From the NCBI RefSeq assembly GCF_000271305.1, contig NZ_AKGD01000001.1, positions 1,240,001 to 1,304,000 on the forward strand: a stretch of 64,000 nucleotides of DNA. The letters run 5' to 3'. The notes beneath the pieces are model-generated. The model was not told where the DNA came from. It searched no databases and was given only the letters and a program-made list of their open reading frames with translations. The position numbers and the translations under genes were made by a program. Source of the stretch: Hydrocarboniphaga effusa AP103. GTDB lineage: Bacteria; Pseudomonadota; Gammaproteobacteria; Nevskiales; Nevskiaceae. Positions 55,338 through 63,808 of the stretch are shown one piece after another. The stretch's first letter is position 1; each line of letters opens with the position of its first letter.

Positions 55338-55853
55338 CTAAGCGGTCTTGCGGGCGATCTTTTTCTTCGGCGCTTCTTCGGAGACCTGCTGCATCACCGC
55401 ATCGCGCGTGCGTTCGAGAAAGGTGTCGACCAGGGCGATGAACTTGCCCTGGATGAACGGCGGAGCCGCGAGCCGATAGATCAGCGGAACGGGCACGTCA
55501 CGCAGCTCGCCCTTGACCTTGAAACGAACCTCGCTGCCACTGCCGCTTTCGCTCACGCGGAACACGCCGCTGATGTCCGCGTTGCCCTTGCCCGCGATCG
55601 GTGTCCACGACACTTCCTTGCCGTCGCCGCTGCGCTTGTAGTGCGCGCCGTAGGTCACGTCGTGCGCGATCTTGGCGATGCGCGAACCGATGGTGTTGAG
55701 CTCCCAGACGTACTGATCCGGGCCGATCCTGTTCAGTCGCTTGAGCTTCGGAAACCGGCCGATGGTGGCTTCCAGATCGTCGAACAGCTTGCGCACCTGC
55801 TCTGCCGGCAGCTCGACTTTGACGCTGCGTTCGACCTCGATATTGACTTTCAC
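55338..55853 (-). CDS. SRPBCC family protein
   Basis: A 171-residue protein, start chosen as the GTG at 55853 with GGAGAGG upstream (a start at 55892 would add 13 residues over the binding site). The sequence has a START/SRPBCC pattern: VKVELPAEQVRKLFDDL at the beginning, central beta strands (EVRFKVKGELRD) and a long C-terminal helix, then a Lys-rich tail (APKKKIARKTA). Such proteins bind hydrophobic ligands. It lies between the acyl-CoA synthetase and dehydrogenase genes on the same strand, which fits a lipid role. Confidence 0.85.
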   Translation of the reverse strand: MKVNIEVERSVKVELPAEQVRKLFDDLEATIGRFPKLKRLNRIGPDQYVWELNTIGSRIAKIAHDVTYGAHYKRSGDGKEVSWTPIAGKGNADISGVFRVSESGSGSEVRFKVKGELRDVPVPLIYRLAAPPFIQGKFIALVDTFLERTRDAVMQQVSEEAPKKKIARKTA

Positions 55854-55966
55854 TTGACGCCTCTCCGCCGATGACGCGGCGAAGAGTCGCATGGCGATTT
55901 CACTGGAGCCTTGGCTGCGCCACCATACCGTGCGGCGGCGCAGTCAACCGCATCCCGAGGCTTGGT

Positions 55967-57793
55967 TCAGAGGCGAGCCTGCCCATTTTGTATCGTTACG
56001 AATGTGTCAGTCGTCAATGGTACGTAGCCATTCTGTTCGAGCACATAAAGCGGGTCTTTGACGCGCGATGGATCGAAACCCTCGCGCTTGAGATCGACCT
56101 TGCGATGCTTGAACGTCGAAGTCGTTTCTTGATCCTGTCGCAGCCGCAAAAACACCGGCACCGCGTATTGCGGCAACTTCTGGCGTAGCGCGCTCGCGAG
56201 CGCAACGCCATCGAAGCGGCCGCCGTTGACGCTCAGCGAGGCCATGCCGGCGCGACCGTCCATGCCCGGAATCTGAACACCGTAGACGACGGCTTCTTCG
56301 ATATCGCCGCTCGCGCACAGGGCCGCTTCGACTTCGGTGGTCGCAACGTTCTCGCCTTTCCAACGAAAGGTGTCACCGACGCGATCGACGAACTGGATAT
56401 GCTTGTAGCCCTGGTCGCGAACCAGGTCGCCCGAGTTGAACCAGCAATCGCCCTCAGCGAAGACATTGCGCAACAGCTTGGCTTCGCTGGCCTTGCGATC
56501 GGTGTATCCGTCGAACGGCGTCTTCTTGGTGACCTCGCCGATCAGCAAACCGACGCCGCCTTTGGCGACGCGCTTGAGCCGGCCTTGCGCATCGCGCGCG
56601 GGCGCTTCCTCCTCCGCATCGAATTCGACGATCGCGTGCGAGAGCGGACAGTAGCCGGCCGTGCGCTTGAGCCCCCAGGCATTCACGAACGCGAGGTTCG
56701 CCTCGCTCGCACCGTAGAATTCGACGATGCGATCGATGCCGAAGCGCTGCTGGAAATCATCCCAGATTTCGGGGCGCAGGCCATTGCCGACGATCACGCG
56801 CACCGCGTGATCGCGATCGCGTTCGCTGGCCGGGCGATTGAGCAGATAGCGGCAGAGCTCGCCGATGTAGCAGAAGCTCGTCGCCCGGTTCGCGCGGATC
56901 TCGTCCCAGAAGCGCGAAGCACTGAACCTGCGACCGAGTGCGAAGCCCGCGCCGTTGGCGAGCACCGCGCCCCAGGACACCGTCAGCGCGTTGTTGTGAT
57001 ACAGCGGCAGGCAGCAGTACAGCACGTCGTCGGAGCGCAGGCGCACGGCCGACTCGGACAGGCCCGCCATGCCGCGTATCCAGCGGAAATGCGTCATCAC
57101 CGACGCTTTCGGCAGGCCCGTGGTGCCCGAGGTGAAGACGTAGAAGGCCGGCGACTTCAGCGGGATCCGCGCGGTCTGCGGCAGGTTCTCGGAGGAAGCC
57201 TTTTCGGCGAGCGGACGCAATGCGGTATAGCCTTCAGGCGCGCCGCCCTCTCCTTCCCAGAAGAAGGCCATCGCAGCATATCCCGGCGCGAACGTCGTAC
57301 TCTCGATCGCCTCGCGACTTTCCTGTCCCACGACCATGAGCTTGGCCTGCGTGAGCTTGATGCTGTGCGATAGCACGTCACCGCGCTGCTGATGATTGAG
57401 CATGCCCGCGATGGCGCCGAGCTTGAGCACGGCCGCGACGACGATGAGCACTTCGGCGCGGTTCTCCATGAGAATCGCCACCGCATCGCCGGCGCGGATG
57501 CCCTGATCCTGCAGCACGCGCGCGATGCGATTGGCTTCGGCATTGAATTGCGCGTACGTCCATTGGCGGTCTTCGAAGCGCAGCGCAAGCGACTGCGGCC
57601 GGCGGCTCGCATGGGCTTCGATCAAAGCGCCGATCGAGCCGCGCCTGGCGGGCTTGAGCGTGGCCAGCCGCAACAGCCCGCGAGCCACCATCGGAAACTC
57701 GGGCAGCATGCGCACGGCGCTCCGGACCAGGTCCGAGAAGCGAACGCGATCGCTCGCGCTGTCGGTTGCGATAGCCGTCACTGCCTTGCTCAT
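55967..57793 (-). CDS. Long/very-long-chain acyl-CoA synthetase (FadD6/VLACS-like)
   Basis: A 608-residue AMP-forming synthetase with AMP-binding motif FTSGTTGLPKAS, a FYGASEANLAF motif, GDLVRDQGYKHIQFVDRVGD and the C-terminal Lys in TSTFKHRKVDLKREG. The length and the FRWKGENVATTEVE segment are typical of the FATP/VLACS group, which activates long or very long fatty acids or bile-acid/steroid side chains. Its start overlaps (ATGA) the end of the small upstream gene in the uncorrected frame. Confidence 0.92.
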   Translation of the reverse strand: MSKAVTAIATDSASDRVRFSDLVRSAVRMLPEFPMVARGLLRLATLKPARRGSIGALIEAHASRRPQSLALRFEDRQWTYAQFNAEANRIARVLQDQGIRAGDAVAILMENRAEVLIVVAAVLKLGAIAGMLNHQQRGDVLSHSIKLTQAKLMVVGQESREAIESTTFAPGYAAMAFFWEGEGGAPEGYTALRPLAEKASSENLPQTARIPLKSPAFYVFTSGTTGLPKASVMTHFRWIRGMAGLSESAVRLRSDDVLYCCLPLYHNNALTVSWGAVLANGAGFALGRRFSASRFWDEIRANRATSFCYIGELCRYLLNRPASERDRDHAVRVIVGNGLRPEIWDDFQQRFGIDRIVEFYGASEANLAFVNAWGLKRTAGYCPLSHAIVEFDAEEEAPARDAQGRLKRVAKGGVGLLIGEVTKKTPFDGYTDRKASEAKLLRNVFAEGDCWFNSGDLVRDQGYKHIQFVDRVGDTFRWKGENVATTEVEAALCASGDIEEAVVYGVQIPGMDGRAGMASLSVNGGRFDGVALASALRQKLPQYAVPVFLRLRQDQETTSTFKHRKVDLKREGFDPSRVKDPLYVLEQNGYVPLTTDTFVTIQNGQARL

Positions 57794-58143
57794 GTCTGTC
57801 CTCTACGCTCGGCTCTTCTGCAGAACGTCATCGATGTAATCCGCAACCTGTTTGAACTGCTCGGGTTCAGCCTCGGCAGGGTCTGCCTGATCGCCATGCG
57901 GATCGTCTTGATGGTGCTGCGGATGCCCAGATCGATCATGCCGCGCGAGGCCAGGCCGAGCTTGAAAGCCTCGGCCGGGCGCCTGAAGTTATAACGCGGC
58001 ACATCGTCGGCCAGCTCGCTGATGAGCTCGCCGACCTGGTCGGCCCGGTCCATCGTGAGTTCGCCGCTGCGCAGGCGGCGCGGGAGTTCTTCGGCACGTT
58101 CGCCGAGAGCGTCGGAAAGGGGCACGGACAGTCGGTAGGCCAT
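57790..58143 (-). CDS. Small conserved-looking protein with apparent frameshift near the C-terminus
   Basis: The ATG at 58143 opens a 117-residue frame. Codons 1-88 have almost only G or C at third positions and read like a real soluble protein (RADQVGELISELADDVPRYN). After about 57880 this pattern is lost and the tail is Ser/Arg/Cys-rich. In the -1 frame the following sequence reads AEAEPEQFKQVADYIDDVL and then a short Lys/Arg tail to a TAG at 57803. Adding one C to the CCC run at 57879-57881 joins the two into about 113 residues and leaves AGAGGA between its stop and the next ATG. So either the gene carries a one-base deletion or the assembly does. No family recognised. Confidence 0.65.
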   Translation of the reverse strand: MAYRLSVPLSDALGERAEELPRRLRSGELTMDRADQVGELISELADDVPRYNFRRPAEAFKLGLASRGMIDLGIRSTIKTIRMAIRQTLPRLNPSSSNRLRITSMTFCRRAERRGQT

Positions 58144-58301
58144 AACCGGCCGATGGTAAGCGGCCAACCGTGACGGGCATAGGCGCGGTTCGGCCAACGG
58201 CGGCTGGCGAGCCGGTCAAGGCGGCGCCAGGAACTGGGCACTGAAGTTAACTGCCCGGCTGCCGATAGCCTGCAGACCGGAGCCAACCACCCGCCGACGC
58301 C

Positions 58302-58721
58302 GTGCCCCACGCCTCCCCCGACCGCCCGCCCGACGTGAGCGCCGACGCCCAGCGTCGCGCCGCCTTTCGCGTCCCGGTACCGGACCCGAACTGGATCGCA
58401 GCGACCCTGCTCGGAGACGACGGCCAGGCGGCCGGTGCGATCGTGCTCGATCTCTCGCGCATCGGCCTGTCGGCGCGGCTGTCGGGCGAGATCGAACTGC
58501 CGCGCGGCACTCGGCTGCGCTGCCGGCTGGTGCTCGAGGACGCCCCGATTGAAACCGAGGTCACCGTGCGCCATTGCGGAAACACATCGGACTCGACGCG
58601 ACTGGGAATGGAGTTCACCGCGCTGTCGCCGCTGCACGATTCGGCGATCAGCCGGGCGGTGTTCCGCTTGCAACGTTATCTGCTGCGCCGCAAACGAGGA
58701 CGGCCAGGGCTGCTGCGCTGA
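58302..58721 (+). CDS. PilZ domain protein
   Basis: A 139-residue protein from a GTG start without a strong ribosome binding site. The two c-di-GMP motifs are intact: RRAAFR near residue 20 and DLSRIG around residue 50, followed by a beta-barrel and a basic C-terminal tail (RLQRYLLRRKRGRP). It is expected to bind c-di-GMP and act on a partner protein. A diguanylate cyclase is encoded at 31206 but not in the same operon. Confidence 0.85.
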   Translation: MPHASPDRPPDVSADAQRRAAFRVPVPDPNWIAATLLGDDGQAAGAIVLDLSRIGLSARLSGEIELPRGTRLRCRLVLEDAPIETEVTVRHCGNTSDSTRLGMEFTALSPLHDSAISRAVFRLQRYLLRRKRGRPGLLR

Positions 58722-58735
58722 AACCCTGTGACGGC

Positions 58736-59794
58736 TTAGGCGGCTACGCCGTTGAGCCAGTCCTCCGCGAGCGCAGCGCGCCCGAGCGCCGCCTGCAGAT
58801 GCGCGGCGATGCGCTGCTCCAGCCACCAGTCGAGCTGCCCCCGGCGCCCGAGCCCGACGAAGCCGACGTGCCCGCCGCTCGCCGAGACTTCGAGCGTCAC
58901 TTGCGGAGCGAGCGCGCTGGCCGCCGGAACGCAGCCCGGGCTCATGAATGGGTCGTCCTCGGCCTGCACGATCAGCGTCGGCACGCGGATGTCGTGGACG
59001 ATGGCACCGCAGCTCGTGCGCTCGTAATAGTCGATCGCGTTGCGAAAGCCGTTGAGCGGGGCGGTGAAGGCGTCGTCGAATTCGAAGAAGCTGCGCGCCG
59101 ACAGCGCCTGCCGCACGTCAACCGAATCCGGCAGCGGCCCGGCTGCGAGCTTGCGTCGCACGATCTGCCGCAGGCCCGCCAGCAGGTGATGCTGGTAGAC
59201 GCGCGCGAACCCTCGATTCATGTGCTCGGCGCAATCGCGCAGCTTGAACGGAACGCTCGCCGCCACCGCCAGCGAGACCGGCGCATGGGCGCCTTCCTCG
59301 TGCAAGGCGCGCAGCAGCAGATTGCCACCGAGCGACCAGCCGACCGCCGCGATCGGCGTCTGCGGCTCCAGGGCGCGCAAGCGATGCCAGAGCCAGCGCA
59401 GATCGACGGTGTCGCCATGGTGATAACTGCGCGGCAGCTTGTTGGGCTGCTCGCCGCCGCCGCGAAGCTGCAGCAGCGCTACGCGCCAGCCGAACGCCGC
59501 GAGCAAGCGCGCCAAGCCGCGCAGATACTGCGATTCGAAGCCTCCGCCGAGTCCGTGGACCAGCGTGGCGATCGGCCCGCCGAGGTTGTGCTCGCCAATC
59601 CAGCCGATGTCGACGAAATCGTCGTCGGGCGTCTCGAGGCGCTCGATGCGCATCGCGAGTTCGACCCGCGGGCGGATGAAGGCCGGCGCGATGGTTTGCA
59701 GATGCGCGCCCGGCAATAGCGGGTGCGGCTTGAAACGGCTCGCCACGACGAGGCCGTGCGCGCGGGCGGAGAATGAAGAGTCGGCAGCGATCAT
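58736..59794 (-). CDS. Alpha/beta-hydrolase of the YheT family
   Basis: A 352-residue hydrolase. FKPHPLLPGAHLQTIAPAF near the N-terminus (core GAHLQTI) and LRGGGEQPN are hallmarks of the YheT/ABHD1-3 family. The nucleophile is Ser in GWSLGGN; Asp in VQAEDDPF and His in SASGGHVGFVG complete the triad. Likely a membrane-associated carboxylesterase or lipase. It converges on the PilZ gene with a 14-bp gap. Confidence 0.92.
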   Translation of the reverse strand: MIAADSSFSARAHGLVVASRFKPHPLLPGAHLQTIAPAFIRPRVELAMRIERLETPDDDFVDIGWIGEHNLGGPIATLVHGLGGGFESQYLRGLARLLAAFGWRVALLQLRGGGEQPNKLPRSYHHGDTVDLRWLWHRLRALEPQTPIAAVGWSLGGNLLLRALHEEGAHAPVSLAVAASVPFKLRDCAEHMNRGFARVYQHHLLAGLRQIVRRKLAAGPLPDSVDVRQALSARSFFEFDDAFTAPLNGFRNAIDYYERTSCGAIVHDIRVPTLIVQAEDDPFMSPGCVPAASALAPQVTLEVSASGGHVGFVGLGRRGQLDWWLEQRIAAHLQAALGRAALAEDWLNGVAA

Positions 59795-59844
59795 GGTTCC
59801 GCCAGCCTAAAGCAAATGCCCGAAAGCCCGCTTCCGCCGCCGCG

Positions 59845-59877
59845 AACAGAAAGAGCCGAAGCTTGCGCTCCGGCTCT
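59845..59877 (-). terminator. Terminator after phasin gene
   Basis: On the minus strand AGAGCCG (59877-59871) pairs with CGGCTCT (59858-59852), followed by TTCTGTT; the U-run is weak. Confidence 0.6.
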
Positions 59878-59903
59878 CTCGTTCCACAGACCCAAAAAGA
59901 GGC

Positions 59904-60347
59904 TTAAGCAGCCTTCTTGGCCGCCTTTTTGGTGGCCTTTTTCGCGGTGGTCTTACGCGGAGCCGCGGTCTTCTTGGCTTCGCCATCGACCGTGGCGAAG
60001 CTGCTCTTGACGAGCTTGACGAGCTTGTCGCTGGTCTTGCTCACAAGCACGACGCTGTCGTTATAGGCCGAGAGCACGCGCTCGCGACCGTCCGGCAGAT
60101 ACTCGATCGGCGAGGCGGCGACGGCCTTGATACCGGCGGTCTTGGCCTTTTCGAAGCTGCCCTGCACGGCGGCGAACAGATCCTTGCCGGCCTCGATCTG
60201 GGTGTGCACGAGCGACTGCACGCCGTCGACGACGATCGGAGTGGCTTTCTTGAAGGTATCGACCGACACCGTAACGACCTGCTGGCCCTTGGCCACGTAG
60301 GGTTCAACGCGGCCTTTGACATCGTGGACAATCGCCTGGACGCTCAT
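59904..60347 (-). CDS. Phasin family protein with Lys/Ala-rich tail
   Basis: A 147-residue protein from the ATG at 60347 (AAGGAG upstream). Helical and amphipathic (QQVVTVSVDTFKKATPIVV, AGKDLFAAVQGSFEKAKTAG), as in phasins that coat polyhydroxyalkanoate granules. The last 25 residues are a PAKKA-type repeat (TAKKATKKAAKKAA) like those of AlgP/histone-like tails, which could bind DNA. The long frame extending upstream on this strand is a shadow of the YihY gene. Confidence 0.85.
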   Translation of the reverse strand: MSVQAIVHDVKGRVEPYVAKGQQVVTVSVDTFKKATPIVVDGVQSLVHTQIEAGKDLFAAVQGSFEKAKTAGIKAVAASPIEYLPDGRERVLSAYNDSVVLVSKTSDKLVKLVKSSFATVDGEAKKTAAPRKTTAKKATKKAAKKAA

Positions 60348-60449
60348 CGCAAAACTCCTTCGGTAAAGCCGCGCCCAATGGGCAGACGGCACACGGTTGT
60401 ATGAAAGTGGTTTGAGGGACCGCTCGGCGCTACATTGAGCCCGAGCCCC

Positions 60450-60466
60450 TTGTTGCACTGCAACAA
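60450..60466. promoter_or_regulatory. Near-perfect palindrome upstream of phasin gene (box 1)
   Basis: TTGTTGCACTGCAACAA is a perfect 8-1-8 palindrome about 100 bp from the phasin ATG. It resembles the TGC-rich sites bound by the PHA repressor PhaR in other proteobacteria; that comparison is from memory of the motif type. Confidence 0.5.
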
Positions 60467-60484
60467 GGCATGGCCGAAATTTAT

Positions 60485-60500
60485 TTGTGCAATGCAACAA
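60485..60500. promoter_or_regulatory. Second TTGTGCAATGCAACAA box upstream of phasin gene (box 2)
   Basis: A related, slightly imperfect palindrome with its centre about 34 bp from box 1, between the divergent phasin and YihY genes. Confidence 0.45.
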
Positions 60501-60554
60501 AGTCAAGCGGCGGATAGAAACCGTTCGTCCGAAGGAGCCGGAGAACATGCAGGG

Positions 60555-61862
60555 ATGAACAAGGCGCTGATCAATCGGCTCAAGGCCAAGCTCTGGGAGG
60601 AGCAGGCGGCGCTGACCCGCTCCCAACGCATGCTCGTGCGGGTGGGCCGCTACGTCTTCGCAATCGTGCGCGACCTCGCCGACGGCCAGCTTTCGCTGCG
60701 GGCCGTCAGCTTGGTCTACACCACCTTGCTGTCGGTGGTCCCACTGCTGGCGCTGGGTTTTTCGGTGCTCAAGGCGCTCGGGGCTCACAACAGCCTGGAG
60801 CCCGTGCTGATCGAGTTCCTGCGCCCGCTCGGGCCGCGCGGAACCGAAATCGCGACCAACGTCGTGGCTTTCGTCGAGAAAATCCAGGTCGGCGTACTCG
60901 GCTCGGTCGGTGTGGCGCTGCTGTTCTACACCGCGATTTCGCTGATCCAGAAAGTGGAGACCAGCTTCAACTACATCTGGCGCATCGAGCGCTCGCGGCC
61001 GATCGCCCAGCGCATCGGCGAATACTTCGGCGTGCTGATGGTCGGGCCGGTGCTGGTATTTTCGGCACTCGGGCTCACAGCGACCATCCTCAACAGCACG
61101 CTGGTGTCGCAGATCGCGATGATCGAGCCCTTCGGCGGGCTTATCTACCTGGTCGGGCGGCTGATTCCGTACGTGATCATCGTCGGGCTTTTCAGCTTCA
61201 TGTATCTGTTCCTGGTCAACACACGCGTGCAATGGAAGGCCGCGCTGATCGGCGGGATCGCGGCCGGCCTGCTGTGGCAGACCAGCAGCGTGCTGTTCGC
61301 CTCCTTCGTCGCCAACGCCGGCAACTACAACGCGATCTACTCCGGCTTCGCGATCGTGATTTTTCTGCTGATCTGGCTGCATGTCGGCTGGCTGATCCTG
61401 CTGATCGGCTGCCAGCTCGCGTTCTACGTGCAGAACCCGCGGCATCTCGCGCCCGCCGTGCGCCAGCAGCAGATGGCCTCGCGTGACATCGAGTTCCTGA
61501 GCCTGATGATCATGACGCTGGTGGCCGAGCGCTTCGCCAAGGGCAAACCCGGCCTGACACAGGACGACCTGATCGAGGCCATCGATGCTCCACCCGAACA
61601 CGTCACCCATGTGACCGAAATGCTGATCGACGCCGGCTATCTCGCCGAAGCCGGAAGCTCGCGCAGTCTGCTGCTGCCGGCCCGCGATCTCGACTCGATC
61701 CGCCTCGGTGCGCTCTGGCGCACGGTGCGCTGCGGAGCCGACCGCCCGCGCCCGCACGGCTCGCTCGCGCACCGGGTTTCGGACCTGCTCGACAAGGCCG
61801 AGGCGAGCTTCGACGCCGAAGCCGGCGACCGCAATCTGCGCAGCTGGCTCGACCCGCACTGA
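60555..61862 (+). CDS. YihY/virulence factor BrkB family inner membrane protein
   Basis: A 435-residue protein from the ATG at 60555. Six membrane helices lie in residues about 40-310 with the YihY signature (RAVSLVYTTLLSVVPLLAL, core VYTTLLSVVPL; and GNYNAIYSGFAIVIFLLIWL, core YNAIYSG). A cytosolic C-terminal region of about 110 residues has a winged-helix look (FAKGKPGLTQDDLIEAI). Once thought to be RNase BN; function is unsettled. Confidence 0.93.
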   Translation: MNKALINRLKAKLWEEQAALTRSQRMLVRVGRYVFAIVRDLADGQLSLRAVSLVYTTLLSVVPLLALGFSVLKALGAHNSLEPVLIEFLRPLGPRGTEIATNVVAFVEKIQVGVLGSVGVALLFYTAISLIQKVETSFNYIWRIERSRPIAQRIGEYFGVLMVGPVLVFSALGLTATILNSTLVSQIAMIEPFGGLIYLVGRLIPYVIIVGLFSFMYLFLVNTRVQWKAALIGGIAAGLLWQTSSVLFASFVANAGNYNAIYSGFAIVIFLLIWLHVGWLILLIGCQLAFYVQNPRHLAPAVRQQQMASRDIEFLSLMIMTLVAERFAKGKPGLTQDDLIEAIDAPPEHVTHVTEMLIDAGYLAEAGSSRSLLLPARDLDSIRLGALWRTVRCGADRPRPHGSLAHRVSDLLDKAEASFDAEAGDRNLRSWLDPH

Positions 61863-62035
61863 TTCCCATGCCTCGCCCATGCACCGCGAGGCCACGCCAG
61901 CGCTGTCCGCAAGCCAATTGGTGTTCACGCTCGGTTCTTCTATGATCGGCGAATCTCGACCTTCGACAGCGTATGGACTGATCGAAGTTCGATCTCGAAC
62001 AACCACATAGAAGCCCCACGGGCACAGGACACGCG

Positions 62036-63733
62036 ATGATGGAGAACACCGCCCCCCCCGCAGCCCAGGATCGCATCTGGCTCAAGAATTACGCGCCCGG
62101 CGTTCCTGCCGACATCGATCTGAACACCTATCAGTCGGTCGTCGACATCCTCGAGCAGGCTTGCGGTCGCTTCCGCGACGTCACCGCCTTCGAGTGCATG
62201 GGCGTGAGCATGAGCTTCGACGAGCTCGACAAGCTCAGCCAGGATTTCGCGAGCTATCTGCAGAACGTGCTCGGGCTCAACGCGGGCGATCGCGTCGCCA
62301 TCATGATGCCCAACACGCTGCAGTATCCGGTGGCGATGTTCGGCGTGCTGCGTGCCGGTCTGGTCGTCGTCAACGTCAACCCGCTCTACACCGCACGCGA
62401 GCTAGAGCACCAGCTCAACGACAGCGGCGCGCGCGCGATCGTGATCGTCGAAAACTTCTGCACCACGCTGCAGAAAGTGCTCGGCAACACCAAGGTCGAA
62501 ACCGTCGTCACCACTCAGCTCGGTGATCTGGCGCCGTTCCCGAAGTCGGTGATCATGAACTTCGTGGTCAAGCGCGTGAAGAAGATGGTGCCGGACTGGG
62601 ACATCCCGGGCACGGTGCCGTTCAAGAAGGCGCTCTCGCTCGGCCGCTCGCAGCCCTTCCATCGCATCAGGCTCACGCACGAAGACACCGCGTTCCTGCA
62701 GTACACCGGAGGCACCACGGGCGTCTCGAAGGGCGCGCAGCTGCTGCACAAGAACATCGTCGGCAACGTCCTGCAGGCCCGCGCATGGCTCACCGGCCAT
62801 ATCACCGAGGGCAAGGAAATCATCATCACGCCGCTGCCGCTCTACCACATCTTCGCACTCACGGCGAACTGCCTCGTGTTCCTGTCGATCGGCGCCAAGA
62901 ATGTGCTGATTCCGAACCCGCGCGACCTGCCCGGCTTCGTCAAGGAGCTCAAGAAGCATCGCTTCACCGCGTTCACCGGCGTCAACACGCTGTTCAACGG
63001 CCTGCTCAACACACCGGGCTTCGGCGAACTCGATTTCTCGGGTCTGCGCTGTACGCTCGGGGGCGGCGCCGCGGTGCAGCAGGCGGTCGCCGAGAAGTGG
63101 TCCAAGGTCACCGGCAAGCCGCTGTCCGAAGCCTATGGCCTCACCGAGACTTCGCCGGGCGTCTGCATCAACCCGCTCAACAAACCGGACTGGAACGGCA
63201 CCATCGGCCTGCCGATCAGCTCGACCTACGTGGTGTTCCGCGACGACGACAACAACGACGTTCCGCTCGGCCAACCCGGCGAGCTCTGCGTGAAGGGCCC
63301 GCAGGTCATGGCCGGTTACTGGAATCGCCCTGAGGAAACCGCCAAGGTGATGACGTCCGATGGCTTCCTGCGTACCGGCGATATCGGGACGATCGATGCC
63401 GAAGGCTTCGTGCGCATCGTCGATCGCAAGAAGGACATGATCATCGTCTCGGGCTTCAACGTGTTTCCGAACGAGATCGAAGACATCGTCGCCAAGCACG
63501 AGGGCGTGCTCGAAGTGGCCTGCGTCGGCATTCCGGACGACAAGACCGGCGAGGCGGTGAAGATCGTCGTGGTTAAGAAAGACCCGGGGTTGACGGCCGA
63601 AGCCTTGCGCAACCACTGCAAGCAGAACATGACCGGCTACAAGGTGCCGAAGATCATCGAGTTCCGCAACGAGCTGCCGAAATCGCCGATCGGCAAGATC
63701 CTGCGCAAGGAGCTGCGAGGCAAGGCGGCGTAA
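62036..63733 (+). CDS. fadD: Long-chain fatty acid--CoA ligase
   Basis: A 565-residue AMP-forming ligase (start at 62036 or the adjacent ATG at 62039; AGGA upstream). Motifs: YTGGTTGVSKGA, EAYGLTETSPGV, RTGDIGTIDAEGF and IVSGFNVFPNEIED, ending with the Lys of SPIGKILRKELRG. It activates fatty acids to acyl-CoA for beta-oxidation. Length and motif spelling match FadD of gammaproteobacteria. Monocistronic, with a long hairpin terminator. Confidence 0.94.
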   Translation: MMENTAPPAAQDRIWLKNYAPGVPADIDLNTYQSVVDILEQACGRFRDVTAFECMGVSMSFDELDKLSQDFASYLQNVLGLNAGDRVAIMMPNTLQYPVAMFGVLRAGLVVVNVNPLYTARELEHQLNDSGARAIVIVENFCTTLQKVLGNTKVETVVTTQLGDLAPFPKSVIMNFVVKRVKKMVPDWDIPGTVPFKKALSLGRSQPFHRIRLTHEDTAFLQYTGGTTGVSKGAQLLHKNIVGNVLQARAWLTGHITEGKEIIITPLPLYHIFALTANCLVFLSIGAKNVLIPNPRDLPGFVKELKKHRFTAFTGVNTLFNGLLNTPGFGELDFSGLRCTLGGGAAVQQAVAEKWSKVTGKPLSEAYGLTETSPGVCINPLNKPDWNGTIGLPISSTYVVFRDDDNNDVPLGQPGELCVKGPQVMAGYWNRPEETAKVMTSDGFLRTGDIGTIDAEGFVRIVDRKKDMIIVSGFNVFPNEIEDIVAKHEGVLEVACVGIPDDKTGEAVKIVVVKKDPGLTAEALRNHCKQNMTGYKVPKIIEFRNELPKSPIGKILRKELRGKAA

Positions 63734-63746
63734 GTTCCACACGCAT

Positions 63747-63794
63747 CGCAGTAACGAAAAAGCCGGCACAGATGCCGGCTTTTTCGTTACTGCG
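63747..63794. terminator. Bidirectional terminator with 22-bp perfect stem
   Basis: Bases 63747-63768 pair perfectly with 63773-63794 across CAGA; the stem includes AAAAAGCCGGCA and its complement, giving T-runs for both the fadD and minE directions. Confidence 0.9.
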
Positions 63795-63808
63795 TCGAGC
63801 CGAAGGAA

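Noticed and set aside
60348..62006. The upstream part of the long minus-strand frame that ends in the phasin gene
   Set aside because: Only the last 147 codons are phasin-like and preceded by AAGGAG; the rest is the shadow of the YihY gene.
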